This document shows, in pieces, positions 48,565 to 59,915 of a DNA stretch of 64,000 bases. The DNA is taken from positions 121,101,078 through 121,165,077 of the forward strand of contig CM055265.1 in the NCBI GenBank assembly GCA_029237695.1, in the 5' to 3' direction. A program made the position numbers and the translations under genes. The stretch's first letter is position 1. Every line of letters starts with the position of its first letter. This stretch comes from Conchocele bisecta (lineage: Eukaryota; Mollusca; Bivalvia; Lucinida; Thyasiridae). The notes under the pieces are model-generated. The model made no database searches. It saw only the letters and a program-made list of their open reading frames with translations, and was not told where the DNA came from.

Positions 48565-48967
48565 ATTTATCAGGTAACCTGCCCTGTATTGACCGAATAC
48601 GTACTGACTGATAACATATTGTTGTATCAGGCATTGACCTGATACAAACATCCGGGTTACAATGAAGTGAATATTGACGTTCCATTGGTCGGATGACGTC
48701 ACGTGACGTTACCGAATGACGTCAGTGTAATGACGCAATGTAAACAAGTCCGCGTTCTGTCCACAGATAACGACGTCATATGTGGTCATTTTCGAGCATA
48801 AAAAGTTACCTGATAAACAGAATACCAGGCTAGTGTCTTTTGATATCAAGTTTATCAGGCTCGGCTCGGAAACGGTAGGAATTCCTCGGCAAGCCTCGGA
48901 ATTCCTACGCGTTTCCTAGCCTTGCCTGATAAACTTGATATCAAAAGACAGTAGCCTGGTATTCTCT
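48565..48967. mobile_element. Family E element, complete
   Basis: TTTATCAGGTAACCTGCCC start. The right half (48818-48965) is a ~148-bp palindrome from GAATACCAGGC to GCCTGGTATTC. Confidence 0.87.
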
Positions 48968-49009
48968 ATGTACCATGTATTGCATGAAATAAATATTTTT
49001 TAAACTAAA

Positions 49010-49377
49010 GTGAGGCGGAGGAGCTGAGGGAGGAGTCGAAAAAACGCACAATTTTGGAAAATGGGCTCTGAAACCTGGCTAATCGATTGGAAATGAACTA
49101 ACTAAGAAAACAAAATAGATTTGGAAAATAGGTTCACTATTTCTGAAACTAGAAAGAAATGTTCATGCTAAATTCCCATAGACATCTTCATTCTGGAGAT
49201 TGAACATGTGGAAACTGTTTTTTTCGGAATGCAATCAATATTGGACCAATTTTCACAACATAAAAAGAAGGTACATTCTTACATTTTGCTAAAATTTAAT
49301 ATTTTAGAAAAAACTATTGTTTTTGCATTGTTTATATAGCTGTACAATTTAGGTAGGTTTCGTGAAACGGGACAGTA
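49010..49377. mobile_element. Family C right half
   Basis: GGAGGAGTCGAAAAAACGC to CGTGAAACGGGACAGTA, diverged. Confidence 0.78.
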
Positions 49378-49581
49378 ACAAGACGATTTCAAATTACTTA
49401 TTTCATGTCGGTTTAGCTTAATTCAAGTGTTGGGTTTGAAACATGAAGCAATGACGAGGTGGTTCGTTATTTATTTTGAAGGGCATACATGCATAGCTAG
49501 ATACGCCCTGCGGAAAGGGCTTATTTATAATATATAATAACGACTAACGCAGTCTTTCATGTACATGGCTAAGGTCAATGA

Positions 49582-49858
49582 TTTATCCCGTCAACACAGT
49601 GCGTATGTGCCGTGAAACACGGTGCCAAACACGGTGCCGTGAAACATTTTTGATATCCAGTCAATACTATTTTTGCATTTTAAAGCCATTTGTAGGTGTT
49701 GACGGGATAAATAGAATAGTAGGTTAGTGCCGTGAATGGGAAAAAATATCTGGCGCGGCACGGAAACGGGATGTGCTCGGCAGAGCCTTGCCCATCCCGT
49801 TTCCTGAGCCTTGCCAGATATTTTTCCCATTCACGGCACTAACCTACTATTCTCTATC
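49582..49858. mobile_element. Family D MITE, reverse, tandem repeat in the end
   Basis: TTTATCCCGTCAACACAG start. The AACACGGTGCC motif is duplicated at 49616-49640. Confidence 0.88.
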
Positions 49859-49879
49859 TATTTTCCTTATTTCTGAACC

Positions 49880-49953
49880 AAAGTATATGTTGTGACCACT
49901 CATTTGAACCGTCTCGGCGAGACGGTTCAAATGAGTGGTCACAACATATACTT
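49880..49953. repeat. 74-bp palindrome around CCGTCTCGGCGAGACGG
   Basis: AAGTATATGTTGTGACCACT and mirror; a close relative is at 56733-56807. Confidence 0.85.
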
Positions 49954-49980
49954 CTGATGAGAAATAACGACATTCTTGAG

Positions 49981-50031
49981 CCTAGCCGGATATTTTTTCC
50001 CATTCACGGTGCTAACCTACTATTCTCTATA
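49981..50031. mobile_element. Family D end fragment
   Basis: GGATATTTTTTCCCATTCAC to CTACTATTCTCTATA. Confidence 0.75.
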
Positions 50032-50128
50032 ACAGTATCCCGGTGCATCTAATCATATGTTTTATCATACCCAGGGCGAAGATGTTTCTGGTAGTCGTTT
50101 ACACTGACAATTTGTTTACAATATATTG

Positions 50129-50169
50129 TCAAATTGAGGGAATGAATTGTTATTTCGTTGGAACGAATT
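50129..50169. mobile_element. Family I two-unit fragment
   Basis: CAAATTGAGGGAATGAATTG and TTTCGTTGGAACGAATT. Confidence 0.7.
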
Positions 50170-50190
50170 TAGGATACAATTCAAATGACC

Positions 50191-50760
50191 TATAGTCTGT
50201 TTCACGAAACCTGCCCAAATTTTACGGCTATATAAACAATGCAAAAACAATATTTTTTTCGATAATATTAAATTAAAACAAAATTTAAGAATGAGCCTTC
50301 TTTTTATTTCGAGAAATTTGGTCAAATATTGATTTTATTGCGAAAAAACAATTTCCCCATTAAATCCCCATAGACATCTTCACGGAGTGAAGATGTCAAT
50401 GGGGATTTAACATGGGGAATTTGTTTTGAATTTTAGAAATACTGGACCGATTTTCAAAATTTAACTTTTGTTTTCTTAGTTAGATCATATCCAAGCTATC
50501 TAGTCAGGTTTCGGAGTCGATTTCCAAAATTTTTCTTTTTTTTACTCCTCCCACACTTCCTTACCACTTTCCCCCCCTTGTTAAATTCCCATAGACAAAT
50601 CAATTTTTCGTAATAAAATCAATATTTGACCGAATTTCACGAAATAAAAAGAAGGCTCATTCTTAAATTTTCCGTTAATTTAATACTATCGACAAAAATA
50701 TTGTTTTTGAATTGTCTATATAGCCGTAAAATTTGGGCAGCTTTCGTGAAACAGACTATA
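50191..50760. mobile_element. Family C MITE, full length
   Basis: TATAGTCTGTTTCACG to CGTGAAACAGACTATA, with an intact hairpin at 50358-50415. Best representative of the family. Confidence 0.9.
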
Positions 50761-50779
50761 GATACATCGCTGATGTCCT

Positions 50780-50993
50780 GGGGCCCTTTTCACTAAACTT
50801 CGTATGACCAAAATGTTTTGAAGTACACATTTAGGAAATTCATGGACATACACTTATTGAGCATGCAGCATAATGCTCAATAAATGTAAATCCAATAATT
50901 GTTTACAAGAAAACATTGTTAATGTGAAATTTACAGACAATCATAAGTTTTCACTTACGAACTAGTCGTACACAGTTTAGTGAGACGGCGCTC
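50780..50993. mobile_element. Family A MITE, degraded
   Basis: Left arm shortened. Palindrome GAGCATGCAGCATAATGCTC. Terminus TGAGACGGCGCTC mutated. Confidence 0.82.
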
Positions 50994-51370
50994 AGGTAAC
51001 TAAGACATGTACAATTAATATGTTTGTGTCTAAAATTCGTAAATTATTTAAAATAGGAAAAGGAAAATGTATTAGTCTCATCGGGTTATATATTACACGT
51101 ACATTAAAATATCGTTAAAAGTGAAAACAGATGTAATATTATCATTAAATTCTGTGAATCTGGTAATTATGTTTTGTTCGTAATCAGTAAACAAGATTAT
51201 ATCACTAAAAGTAATACGATTAGCCATAATCATACTACTCTTATAATGAGTATAGCAAACTCTCACATACATAATCAGGTAGCCTGATATTCCGGAAAGG
51301 ATGAACCCCATCGTTAAATTACCCTTGACATGCATCCAACTAACCCCGCTACAGAGCTGTGAAAGTTTAT
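50994..51370. other. No gene seen
   Basis: AT-rich; no repeat or exon recognised. Confidence 0.45.
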
Positions 51371-51728
51371 TATAGGAATGACTGGCCTTTTTGTGGAATT
51401 TATCGGGGTATAAACTTGGAAAAGTCGCGGGAATACTGGACGAAGGCCGGAAGGCCTCGTCCAGTATTCCCGCGAATTTTCCAAGTTTATATCCCCGATA
51501 AATTCCACAAAAAGGCCATTCATTCCTTATAATTCCAGCATTTGAAATAAATTCATCAAGGAAATGTGTTTATTTTCCGTTTTCTTAAGAATTATTTTAA
51601 CTGCGCCTGACGGTTACGGAAAGTAGTTCGGCATGGAGTTTACTGGGATATAAATTTTGGACGGAGACTTGCAACGGACCGATCAAATGCTAGGGAATTG
51701 TGTAAATATTTTTGTGCTGGAATTATTG
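51371..51728. mobile_element. Family B element, complete
   Basis: TATAGGAATGACTGGCC to GTGCTGGAATTATT. Hairpin intact. Confidence 0.9.
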
Positions 51729-52297
51729 TATTGTATTTATGTATTGGGAGCCACTAATAATCCTCGCAGAGAAAGGATCCAAACTGCCAAAAATAAATAA
51801 AATATTTGAAATATTTGCATGTAGTCACTTTATAAATACATGTATTGAAATCCTAGACCAGGAAAACGTGGGTCTGAAACACATTTTCGTGAATTTATCA
51901 TAAACGGTTGCAGAGCTATAAAACAAAATATGATTTTCGGTAATGGCGGCAACCAATTTGCATAATGAGACAATATATACATGTACTCACTGTATAAATG
52001 CCACCAGTGTCATCATTGACCATGAAAACATAGGTATAGACACTATTTGTGTGAAGTTGTAGTGTATAGTTGTAGAGCTATAGTAGGAATTATTTTTTCC
52101 GCTAATGGCGGCAACTAATTTGCATATTAAAAAAGTTGCCCAAGGTTGTCAAGAGGACAACCAGGCTGATTTGCTCCAAGGCACCAATAGGAATGTAAAT
52201 CCACCAAAAAACCTTGTACTATAGACAATTCATAGGTCCGACATGTAATTCATAAGGACGGCAAATGAACTATTGCTAGTGGAATAGGTAGTTTACC
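51729..52297. other. No gene called; weak tandem repeat
   Basis: TAATGGCGGCAAC(C/T)AATTTGCATA occurs at about 51940 and 52103, suggesting two ~165-bp diverged units. No family resemblance in the short frame at 51712-51903. Confidence 0.45.
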
Positions 52298-52877
52298 TAC
52301 TGTCTGTTTCACGAAAGCTGCCCAAATTTTACGGCTATATAAATAATGCAAAAACAATATATTTTTCGATAATATTAAATTAAAGCAAAATTTAAGAATG
52401 AGTCTTCTGTTTATTTCGTGAAATTTGGTCCAATATTGATTTTATTACGAAAAATTGATTTGTCTATGGGAATTTAACATGGGGGAAAAGGAGGTGGAGG
52501 GGCTGTAGGAGGAGTCAGAAAAATATTCTTTTTTTTTGGAAATTGACTCCGAAACCTGGCTAGATAGCTTGCAAATGATCTAACTAATAAAACTAAAGAT
52601 ACATTTTGAAAGTCGGTCCAGTATTTCTGAAATTCTAAAAATTTCCCCATGTTAAATCCCCATAGACATATTCACTCTGTGAAGATGTCAATGGGGATTT
52701 GGGGATTTAACATAGAGAAATTGTTTTTTCGTAATAAAATCAATATTTGACCAAATTTTACGAAATAAAAAAGGGCTCATTCTTAAATTTTCGGTTAATT
52801 TAATACTATCGAAAAAAATGTGTTTGCATTGTTTATGTAGCAGTACAATTTGGGCAGCTTTTGTGAAACGGACAGTA
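52298..52877. mobile_element. Family C MITE, clear TA duplication
   Basis: TA-CTGTCTGTTTCACG ... TGTGAAACGGACAG-TA. Hairpin with a duplicated GGGGATTT at 52691-52705. Confidence 0.9.
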
Positions 52878-52915
52878 ATTGTGATGTACAGTGCCTGGTC
52901 ACATTTCACGTACAA

Positions 52916-53236
52916 TACGGAGCCCCGCAGGGGACATGGATTTTTTGTATTAATTCGTTCCCACGAAATAACAATTTGTTCCCTTAATTAACAATTCATT
53001 CCCTCGAATTAACAATTCGTTCCCAAGATATAACAATTCGTTCCCTCGAATTAACAATTCGTTTCCACGAAATAACAATTCGTTCCCTAATTAGTTCCCA
53101 CGATATAATAATTCGTTCCCTCGAATTAACAATTCGTTCCCGTGGGAACGAATTGTTATTTCATGGGAACGAATTGTTATTTCGTGGGGACGAATTAATA
53201 AAAACAATAAATCCACGTCCCCTGCGGGGCTTCGTA
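52916..53236. mobile_element. Family I copy, asymmetric
   Basis: TACGGAGCCCCGCAGGGGAC at the left and GGGGCTTCGTA at the right. Nine or so units before the CCCGTGGGAACG flip, but only two or three after it. Confidence 0.9.
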
Positions 53237-53274
53237 CGTAGCGCATCATCCCTGGTATATTGTAATATCAAACA

Positions 53275-53518
53275 GGGGCCCTTTGCATTAAACTTCTTAC
53301 GACTAAAATGTTCGTAAGTGCAAATATAATATCGTCTATGAAATTTCAATTTATGGATTTACATTTATTGAGCATAGGCTGCATATGCAGCCTATGCTCA
53401 ATAAATGTAAATCCAATAATTATTTACAAGAAAACAATGTTAATGTGAAATTTACAGACTATCATAATTTTGCACTTACGAACATCTTAGTCGTACGAAG
53501 TTTAGTGAAACGGCCCCC
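53275..53518. mobile_element. Family A MITE, full length
   Basis: AAACAGGGGCCCTTTGCATT shows a mutated left terminus. Palindrome and right arm intact. Confidence 0.91.
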
Positions 53519-53587
53519 TGATATCCATAGTACATAATATGCACGTGGTATCTCCGGATACTCAGTGGTACGACTTGTTTGTTTACA

Positions 53588-53757
53588 GGGGGCCGTTTCA
53601 CTAGTCTGCAAATGTCATATTTAATTTAACAATTATTGAATTTACATTTATTGAACATGCTCAATAAATGTAAAACCGTCAATTGAAATGTCCAGACGAT
53701 CCTAAAATTGCACTTATGACCATTTTAGTCTTACGAAGTATAGTGAAACTTCTCCCT
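53588..53757. mobile_element. Family A MITE, deleted
   Basis: Left arm jumps from GGGCCGTTTCACTA to GTCTGCAAATGTC. Centre reduced to TTGAACATGCTCAA. Confidence 0.83.
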
Positions 53758-54107
53758 GATCTACCACTGAATGCGTAGCGTATAGTGTCGGGTAAAAATG
53801 TACGTACACGTCCGCATAGTATAGGAGGTATTGAGGTGTAGTGGTACCGTGGAAGGTCAAATGTAAAATAATATCTCCAAACTCGGTTTGAGAGCTAACG
53901 TCGAATAAAGATCGTAGTGTACATGTTTGAGACGCAACAGCATGGTTGAAGATGCTCCAATTCCATGTATTGCATTAACCCATTTCGTGCTGAGGATACT
54001 CCATTTTGTTTATGGAAAATCCTACATATTTTCTGCATAAGAGCTCGGAAATTTGAACCGTCTCGTCGAGAAAAAGATATTTAAAAAAATCATACCCGTA
54101 AAGTTGC
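53758..54107. other. No gene seen
   Basis: Contains AATTTGAACCGTCTCGTCGAG (54050-54070), a relic of the palindrome at 49880. Confidence 0.45.
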
Positions 54108-54457
54108 TATAGGAATGAATGGCCTTTTTGTGGAATTTATCGGGGTATAAACTTGGAAAAGTCGCGGGAATACTGGACGAAGGCCGGAAGGCCTCGTCCA
54201 GTATTCCCGCGACTTTTCCTAATTTATATCCCCGAATTCCACAAAAGGGCCATTCATTCCTTATAATTCCAGCATTTTAAATAAATTAATCAAGAAAATG
54301 TGTTTATTTTCCGTTTTCTTAAGAATTATTTTAACTGCGCCTCGCGGTTACGGTATGTAGTTCGGCGTGGGAGCTTACTGGGATATAAATTTTGGACAGA
54401 GACTTGGTACGGGCCATGTTAGGGAATTGTGTAAATATTTTTGTGCTGGAATTATAA
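54108..54457. mobile_element. Family B element
   Basis: CTATAGGAATGAATGGCC to GTGCTGGAATTATAA. CCCGAATTCC deletion in the right hairpin arm. Confidence 0.88.
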
Positions 54458-54621
54458 TGGGTTAATTTTTGCAAAGCTATACATTTTTCAGCTTCATATA
54501 CATATTGATTGCGAAAATCCATTTATTGTTTAATCAGCTCATAGTTATACTATACGATATGCGATATGCCTTTCAATGTTTTACTCAATACATTTGTTTC
54601 ATCACATTCTCATATCTGACA

Positions 54622-54849
54622 TAGGCGGCGGAATGGGAACATTATTAGGGGGCCCAACCATGAGGGCCCAACAAATGAGGGCCCGGAAATTTAAAGAGGA
54701 GTGAGACACCATTTCCTGCATTCTCAGCAAGTTTGAGGATGATAATATGTGCTTTATTACATAATTATTGGGGGCGGGGGGCCAGCCCCCCCCCCCCAAC
54801 AAAAGTATTGAGGGGGGGGGGGGGCCCGCTCCCCCACTTCCGCCGCCCC
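54622..54849. mobile_element. GC-rich MITE with GGCGGCGGAA termini
   Basis: AGGCGGCGGAATGGG and CTTCCGCCGCCCCT as inverted ends. GAGGGCCC repeats inside and two G/C homopolymer runs (54770-54835). Confidence 0.6.
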
Positions 54850-54888
54850 TGTCTGAGCCTCTGAGGCCTTTAACCATGGCTAATATAA

Positions 54889-55036
54889 GGTTCGACCATG
54901 TCCAGCTGTGGGTAAACGGTTGCCGTGGCACGAGGGAACTGTTAGAACCCCAAGGCTGTCTGTCGGCCGCGGATTCAAACAGTTCCCTCGTGCCACGACG
55001 AACGTTTACCCATGGCTGGACATGATCGAACCTTAC
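54889..55036. mobile_element. Palindromic element, second copy of 8862
   Basis: AAGGTTCGACCATGTCCAGC to GGACATGATCGAACCTTA. Arms of ~65 bp around CCTTGGGGTTC-like loop sequence. Confidence 0.78.
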
Positions 55037-55542
55037 TGTAATATTTCCGTCGGAATTATCGTGTAATTTGAGCATATATGCAGTACTATCGGCGTACTTT
55101 GACAACCTGTTCCATTCAAACACTTACGAACATTCATTTCAAACATTTACGAATACATATTCCGGGGCTGCCGTACACGTCACGTGGAGTAGGTGCCCAT
55201 CCTCCGCATCAATTACAAAAAAATCAGTGCGACCGTTGTGAACTGGTCTGGTGACGACATGGGGCGTTCTAGTATAACGCCATGAGACACATGCATTACG
55301 TATGTGTTGGCGTTGCCCCGAAATGAGCATTCTCTACAGCCATGCACAAACAGCACGCGTTGTACGTTTGAATACGGCTGTGAGCGGTGTCAAACAACGG
55401 CGGTCATGTACTAATACGATATGATTCCCAATGTTTGCTAACTAAATGTGTTTCATGAGACTCGATCAGTGCCTTTAAGAATGGATACTAACTATTTCAT
55501 GAGTTTGTCAAATACTTTCTGAAATGTGGATGTGAGCTTATA
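55037..55542. other. No gene seen
   Basis: Shares CATGAGACACATGCATTACG and flanking words with 8250-8290 in inverse order, suggesting a larger old inverted repeat with 8.2-9.0 kb. Confidence 0.45.
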
Positions 55543-55797
55543 TGTGGCTGTGACTGGAGACATGTTGCTTATGGGATGTGTGATCAGTGTAGCTCCTGAT
55601 TACATAGCACACTCACACAGACAGATAATATCCACACGTCATGTATATTTCTTGCTAGAAACATGGTGGGTGCTTCATTGATGGAATTGCGAACAGTGCG
55701 GCTTCTGATCAAACTGTGCGGATGCACCGGCTGATCTGGATATACACTGGTCGCAAACACATATAAGCCCAATTTCTCCAGTCACAGCCACATATGG
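55543..55797. mobile_element. Family O MITE, complete
   Basis: GTGGCTGTGACTGGAGACAT and TCTCCAGTCACAGCCAC termini. Serves as the intact reference for the interrupted copy at 13963-15005. Confidence 0.85.
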
Positions 55798-55914
55798 TTT
55801 TAGTCAAATATCATGCTTTTCACACGTACTGTCCATGTAACACAGTACAATGTATGTAATATTTAAAAGCGTAATCGGTTTTGAACTACGTTATATTGTG
55901 TGTCATGTAATTTA

Positions 55915-56403
55915 AAGGTACATGCCCACTCAGTAGGCACAAACTGTTCTTTATATGAATCAAAGAAGTGTATAATTGTGTCACTATTCCACCAGTTCTA
56001 TAAAGATATACAGTAATCATTTAGTAATATGTATTTTACTAATAGTGACGCGCGGTGGTGTCAGGCTAGATTCATATGCAAATAAGGCATGATATTTTTT
56101 AATTATTTTTACTAATTAAATGCGTCACCTGAAAAAAATAATAGTTTCGACAGATGATGAAGTACATTGTATGATCATGCACATCAAAACATAAATACAG
56201 AGAATAAATAGTAATGTCCGTTAACAATTTAAGGAAACACGGTTATCGCCCCTGATATCAGTGTGGAAATTTACGTTTGATATAAAATGTATAATACAGC
56301 CAATCAATACGTGGGGTAACGGTGAATTATATTGCCAGAACATGTCTCAGATGATGTCTCTGATATAAACTTATTTTGTGCCTACTGTGTGGGCATGTAC
56401 CTT
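55915..56403. mobile_element. Family N element, complete, reverse
   Basis: AAAGGTACATGCCCACTCAG to GTGTGGGCATGTACCTT, 489 bp. Confidence 0.88.
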
Positions 56404-56604
56404 AATCAATCGGAATCATTCCATTGGACTGTGTGAATGCTTAAGAATGTCACATCGGGTGGTATATGTATATTGTATCCATCGACGTCACCTTATATTG
56501 TATGCATTTGAACAAGTCGTGTATGTTTCTTACGAGACAATAAACGATTATTCTATCCGTATCATCATAAAAACGTGTTCTGGGTGATTTTATGTTCCCA
56601 ATTA

Positions 56605-56873
56605 TACAGTGGGGTCAGCGTGTAAGTGCACACACGAACGAACACGACAGGTTGGAACGCTGACCTCACTGTATTTCATGTATACAAACAAAATGTAAAT
56701 ATATTTCTGCATTTCTTTTTCATTTCGCATCAAAAGTGTATGTTGTTACCACTCAGTTGAACTGTCTCGGCGAGACGGTTCAACTGAGTGGTAACAACAT
56801 ACACTTTGGGTGGGTAGCGAACCAACCTGTCGTGTTCGTTCGTGTGTGCACTTACACGCTGACCCCACTGTAT
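56605..56873. mobile_element. Family M element, two partial copies around a palindrome
   Basis: An internally deleted copy (56605-56674, TACAGTGGGG to CTCACTGTA) and a right half (56822-56873) flank the palindrome at 56733-56807. Confidence 0.75.
56733..56807. repeat. 75-bp palindrome, relative of 49880
   Basis: AAAGTGTATGTTGTTACCAC and mirror around CTCGGCGAG. Confidence 0.85.
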
Positions 56874-57238
56874 GTACCAACCGAGTAATGTCTGTTTCAT
56901 TACATGTAGATGTTTATGTAGTACATGTATGTATTTAAATGTGTGTTATGTTATAGTTATCTCACATATGTGTCGAGACATGTTAAGATATACCGATTTA
57001 CAAGCCCGATGTTTATATTTTAATATTATTAGAAAAGCATGTTAATATATATAAGTTATTTGATTTGTATGTGAATATATGCTCGGGTTTCGCAGAGTGC
57101 GATATTGCACGACGTTAGGAGCACGAATTTGTTGCACGGCGGAGCGAGTGGAATATATATGTATCTACATACACATGAAATAACCTTTTTATTATATATG
57201 TACGAGGTGCAGACATAACGTTTTTATACAAAGTTTAA
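56874..57238. other. No gene seen
   Basis: TTATTTGATTTGTATGTG and GAGTGCGATAT at 57055-57105 also occur at 30080-30130. Confidence 0.45.
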
Positions 57239-57460
57239 TACAGTGAACCCTCTCTAAACCGGACACCCTGGGAGGTCCCCATGGTGTCCGACTTGGAGAC
57301 GTTTCACTGTAAATCAGACATTTGATCATTCTGAGTCATAGTTGTGCGCTATGCGATCATGAACAGACAGTATCACATGATATAAATTACCAAGAAACTC
57401 TTCAAAAATAAGATCACATGTGTTTTCTTGGTGTCCGATTTAGAGAGATTCCACTGTATA
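57239..57460. mobile_element. Family T (pogo/Tigger-like) MITE
   Basis: TACAGTGAACCCTCTCTAAA to TTTAGAGAGATTCCACTGTA. Interior aligns throughout with 45361-45580. Confidence 0.85.
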
Positions 57461-58024
57461 GCTACCACAGTGTTCATCTTTATATGACATGTATATCTGG
57501 TCAAATTTAAATGATTTAAAAAGAAGAACATACCGTTCGCATGTAATGCGTAACTATAGCAACGCGATAACGTCACTACGGAGCAGTTGAACAATCCAAA
57601 GTTTCATGACATACATGTACCTGTGTTTCGAGTTTCATACAATGTAGTTCAGCCGATTATATGATGCAGGATTCTAACTGTATTGTACGAAAGCATGGAG
57701 GGGACATGTTTTTTTCTTCATTTATCCCGTTGCCACGACTTATTATAGACATGTTTGTACTATGAGTAGTTTACACTTTGGCCCGTGAATATCCTTAATT
57801 GATTGCAACCCCGACCCTAAATATGATTTCTGTCTTGACTATTTCTCCGTAGATACCTTTACCAGTATGAGAGGACATTGGCACGTGCTTTGCCGAAATG
57901 TATAATATTATACTTCCTAATATCATTGACGTACGTGATTTGCTGAATGATTGTCTGTAGCCATCGTAGTTCCGGCAAATTCAGAAATATATATATACCG
58001 GGATCCGTGCAAATATCACATAAA
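57461..58024. other. No gene seen
   Basis: No repeat or exon recognised. Confidence 0.45.
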
Positions 58025-58129
58025 TACAGTGGGGTCAGCGTGTAAGTGCACACACGAACGAACACGACAGGTTGGTTCCCAACCTGTCGTGTTCGTTCGT
58101 GTGTGCACTTACACGCTGACCCCACTGTA
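58025..58129. mobile_element. Family M palindrome, complete
   Basis: Essentially perfect 105-bp palindrome, centre GGTTGGTTCCCAACC, TA at both ends. Confidence 0.9.
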
Positions 58130-58621
58130 CTATATACGAATTGAGGAACACCAAACGCGTGAACTTAAATCCTATAGAAGTAGAACCAGCCTTCTTACCA
58201 GTCTTCCACATCTTCTAATGTGTCGGATGTGGTGCATGAACATCAACACTAACCTATATTTATGAAACATCGCCAATCTTCTTAGGTAAAAAATGACAAC
58301 TTCCGTGTTAAACTATGGTAACCCGAGTATCAATGGAACAAGCAGAGTCGAACAAGCAACTCGAGTTGGAACTCTAATAACCCTTCACATGACAAGGTTC
58401 GAATTGAGTTACTCGAGTAAGGTTCAACGGTCGAATTCTTTTACTCTAGTAGGAACTTTGCTTTTTCCAGTGCTGCTCTTGTTACCCGAGTTGCTACCCG
58501 GGAGTTACAACGAAAGACGCCCATGGAGTATCTCAGTTTCATCATGTACATGTACTATGCCTTCATCTGCATCTGCAGTTGCCTTTCCTGAGTATCTGAA
58601 GAAAGTTGGGTCGCTGTTTCT
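58130..58621. other. No gene called
   Basis: CGAGTTGGAACT and ACTCGAGTAAGG words recur at 58350-58500, a degenerate short repeat of ACTCGAGT type. The open frame across it is not protein-like. Confidence 0.45.
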
Positions 58622-58733
58622 CTCAATGAATGACGAACAGTGCAGACGCAGATCAGACTGCGCATATGCGCATTCTGATCTGGGCATGCACTGGTCGCAA
58701 AGGCAATAAACCCCGTGAGGTTCCACTGTAAGT
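58622..58733. mobile_element. Family O fragment joined to a family T end
   Basis: GAACAGTGCAGACGCAGATC...GCATGCACTGGTCGCAAAG, then GAGGTTCCACTGTA. Confidence 0.6.
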
Positions 58734-58744
58734 AAGCACTCCAT

Positions 58745-59290
58745 GAACATGATTCCAAGGTCAAGGCCACCAAGGCCAATGGCAGAAAGATGACACTGGT
58801 GGATAGTCATCAATATGAGGAAGGTATTGGTGAAGTAATGATCCGACTAACGAATCAGGAGATATTCAACATTTGGGCGCACATACACAATTATAGACAC
58901 GAAAGCCAAGTTCATCAAGGTGACGACCAATGTCACCGGAATGACACTTGATGGATAGCTATCAATGTAAGGATGTTATTTATGAAGTTTGGTAATGGTG
59001 ACTAACGGATCAGGAGATATTCAACATTAGGACGTATGTTCAAATTTGTTGACACCAAGGTGAAGGTCGCCAAGGTCAAGGAGAGTCGAATTATACTGGT
59101 AGATATTCATCAATGTGAATAAGCTATTGATGAAGTTTGGAGATGATCCGACTAACGGATGAAGAGATATTCAACGTTTGGATGTACGTCCAAAATTAGT
59201 GGCATGAAGGTCAAGGTCACCATGATCACCAAGGTCACCCGAATGACACTGGGTGGATAGCCATCAATGTGAGGACGTTTGGTGAGGAAA
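58745..59290. repeat. Four diverged ~150-bp tandem units
   Basis: CAAGGTCAAGG, GGTGGATAGTCATCAATATG and CTAACGGATCAGGAGATATT recur in order four times. Confidence 0.85.
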
Positions 59291-59323
59291 AATTACACAG
59301 AAATTCATCGAAATTAAACTCAT

Positions 59324-59338
59324 CGGGGGGGGGGGGGG
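59324..59338. repeat. Poly(G) tract
   Basis: About 15 G. Confidence 0.9.
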
Positions 59339-59344
59339 TTAATC

Positions 59345-59692
59345 TCCTAACTCCTAATTAGGAGAAAGTAAGTCCTAATTAGGAGATAGTAACTTATAAT
59401 TAGGATGTAGTATCCCCTAATTAGGACTTACTATCTAGGAGTTATTATGTCCTAATTAGGACTTACTATTTCATAGTTAGGACTTACTGTATGTGCCGAT
59501 GCTAAACATTGATTTGTCTCCTAATTAGGATATAATAACTCCTAATTAGGATATAATAAGTCCTAATTAGGAGATACAACGTCCTAATTAGGAGATCATG
59601 ACTCATAATTAGGAGTTTGGAGCTAATATATTATAATTAGGACTTAGTATCTTCTCATTATGAGCTATTATCTCCTAATTAGGAGATAAATA
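59345..59692. repeat. TCCTAATTAGGA palindromic array
   Basis: About 16 copies of CCTAATTAGG or one-base variants, spaced roughly 17-25 bp and linked by short words such as AGTAAG and ATAATA. Each centre is TAATTA. Confidence 0.9.
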
Positions 59693-59915
59693 TATTTTAG
59701 CATTGGCACCAGGACGCTTCCACAAATGTGTCCAGCTTTGAGAGGTTCTACTATATTAATGTTTATACAACTTCGACTAAATATGTACCCAATTTATTGA
59801 GGAAGTGGAGAGGCAAGTACATCAAGAATATACAGTAAGCTAACAAGGGTTATCCTTCTTGAACTGTACGTCTTACGTCGATGCCCCAAGTTGTAATTGG
59901 CAGCACATGTAAATC

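Noticed and set aside
54602..55123. 173-codon minus-strand frame
   Set aside because: Crosses G/C homopolymers, a GC-rich MITE and a palindrome; glycine/proline runs come from the tracts.
58293..58813. Overlapping frames of 102 and 138 codons
   Set aside because: They overlap a degenerate ACTCGAGT repeat and a family O fragment, on both strands.
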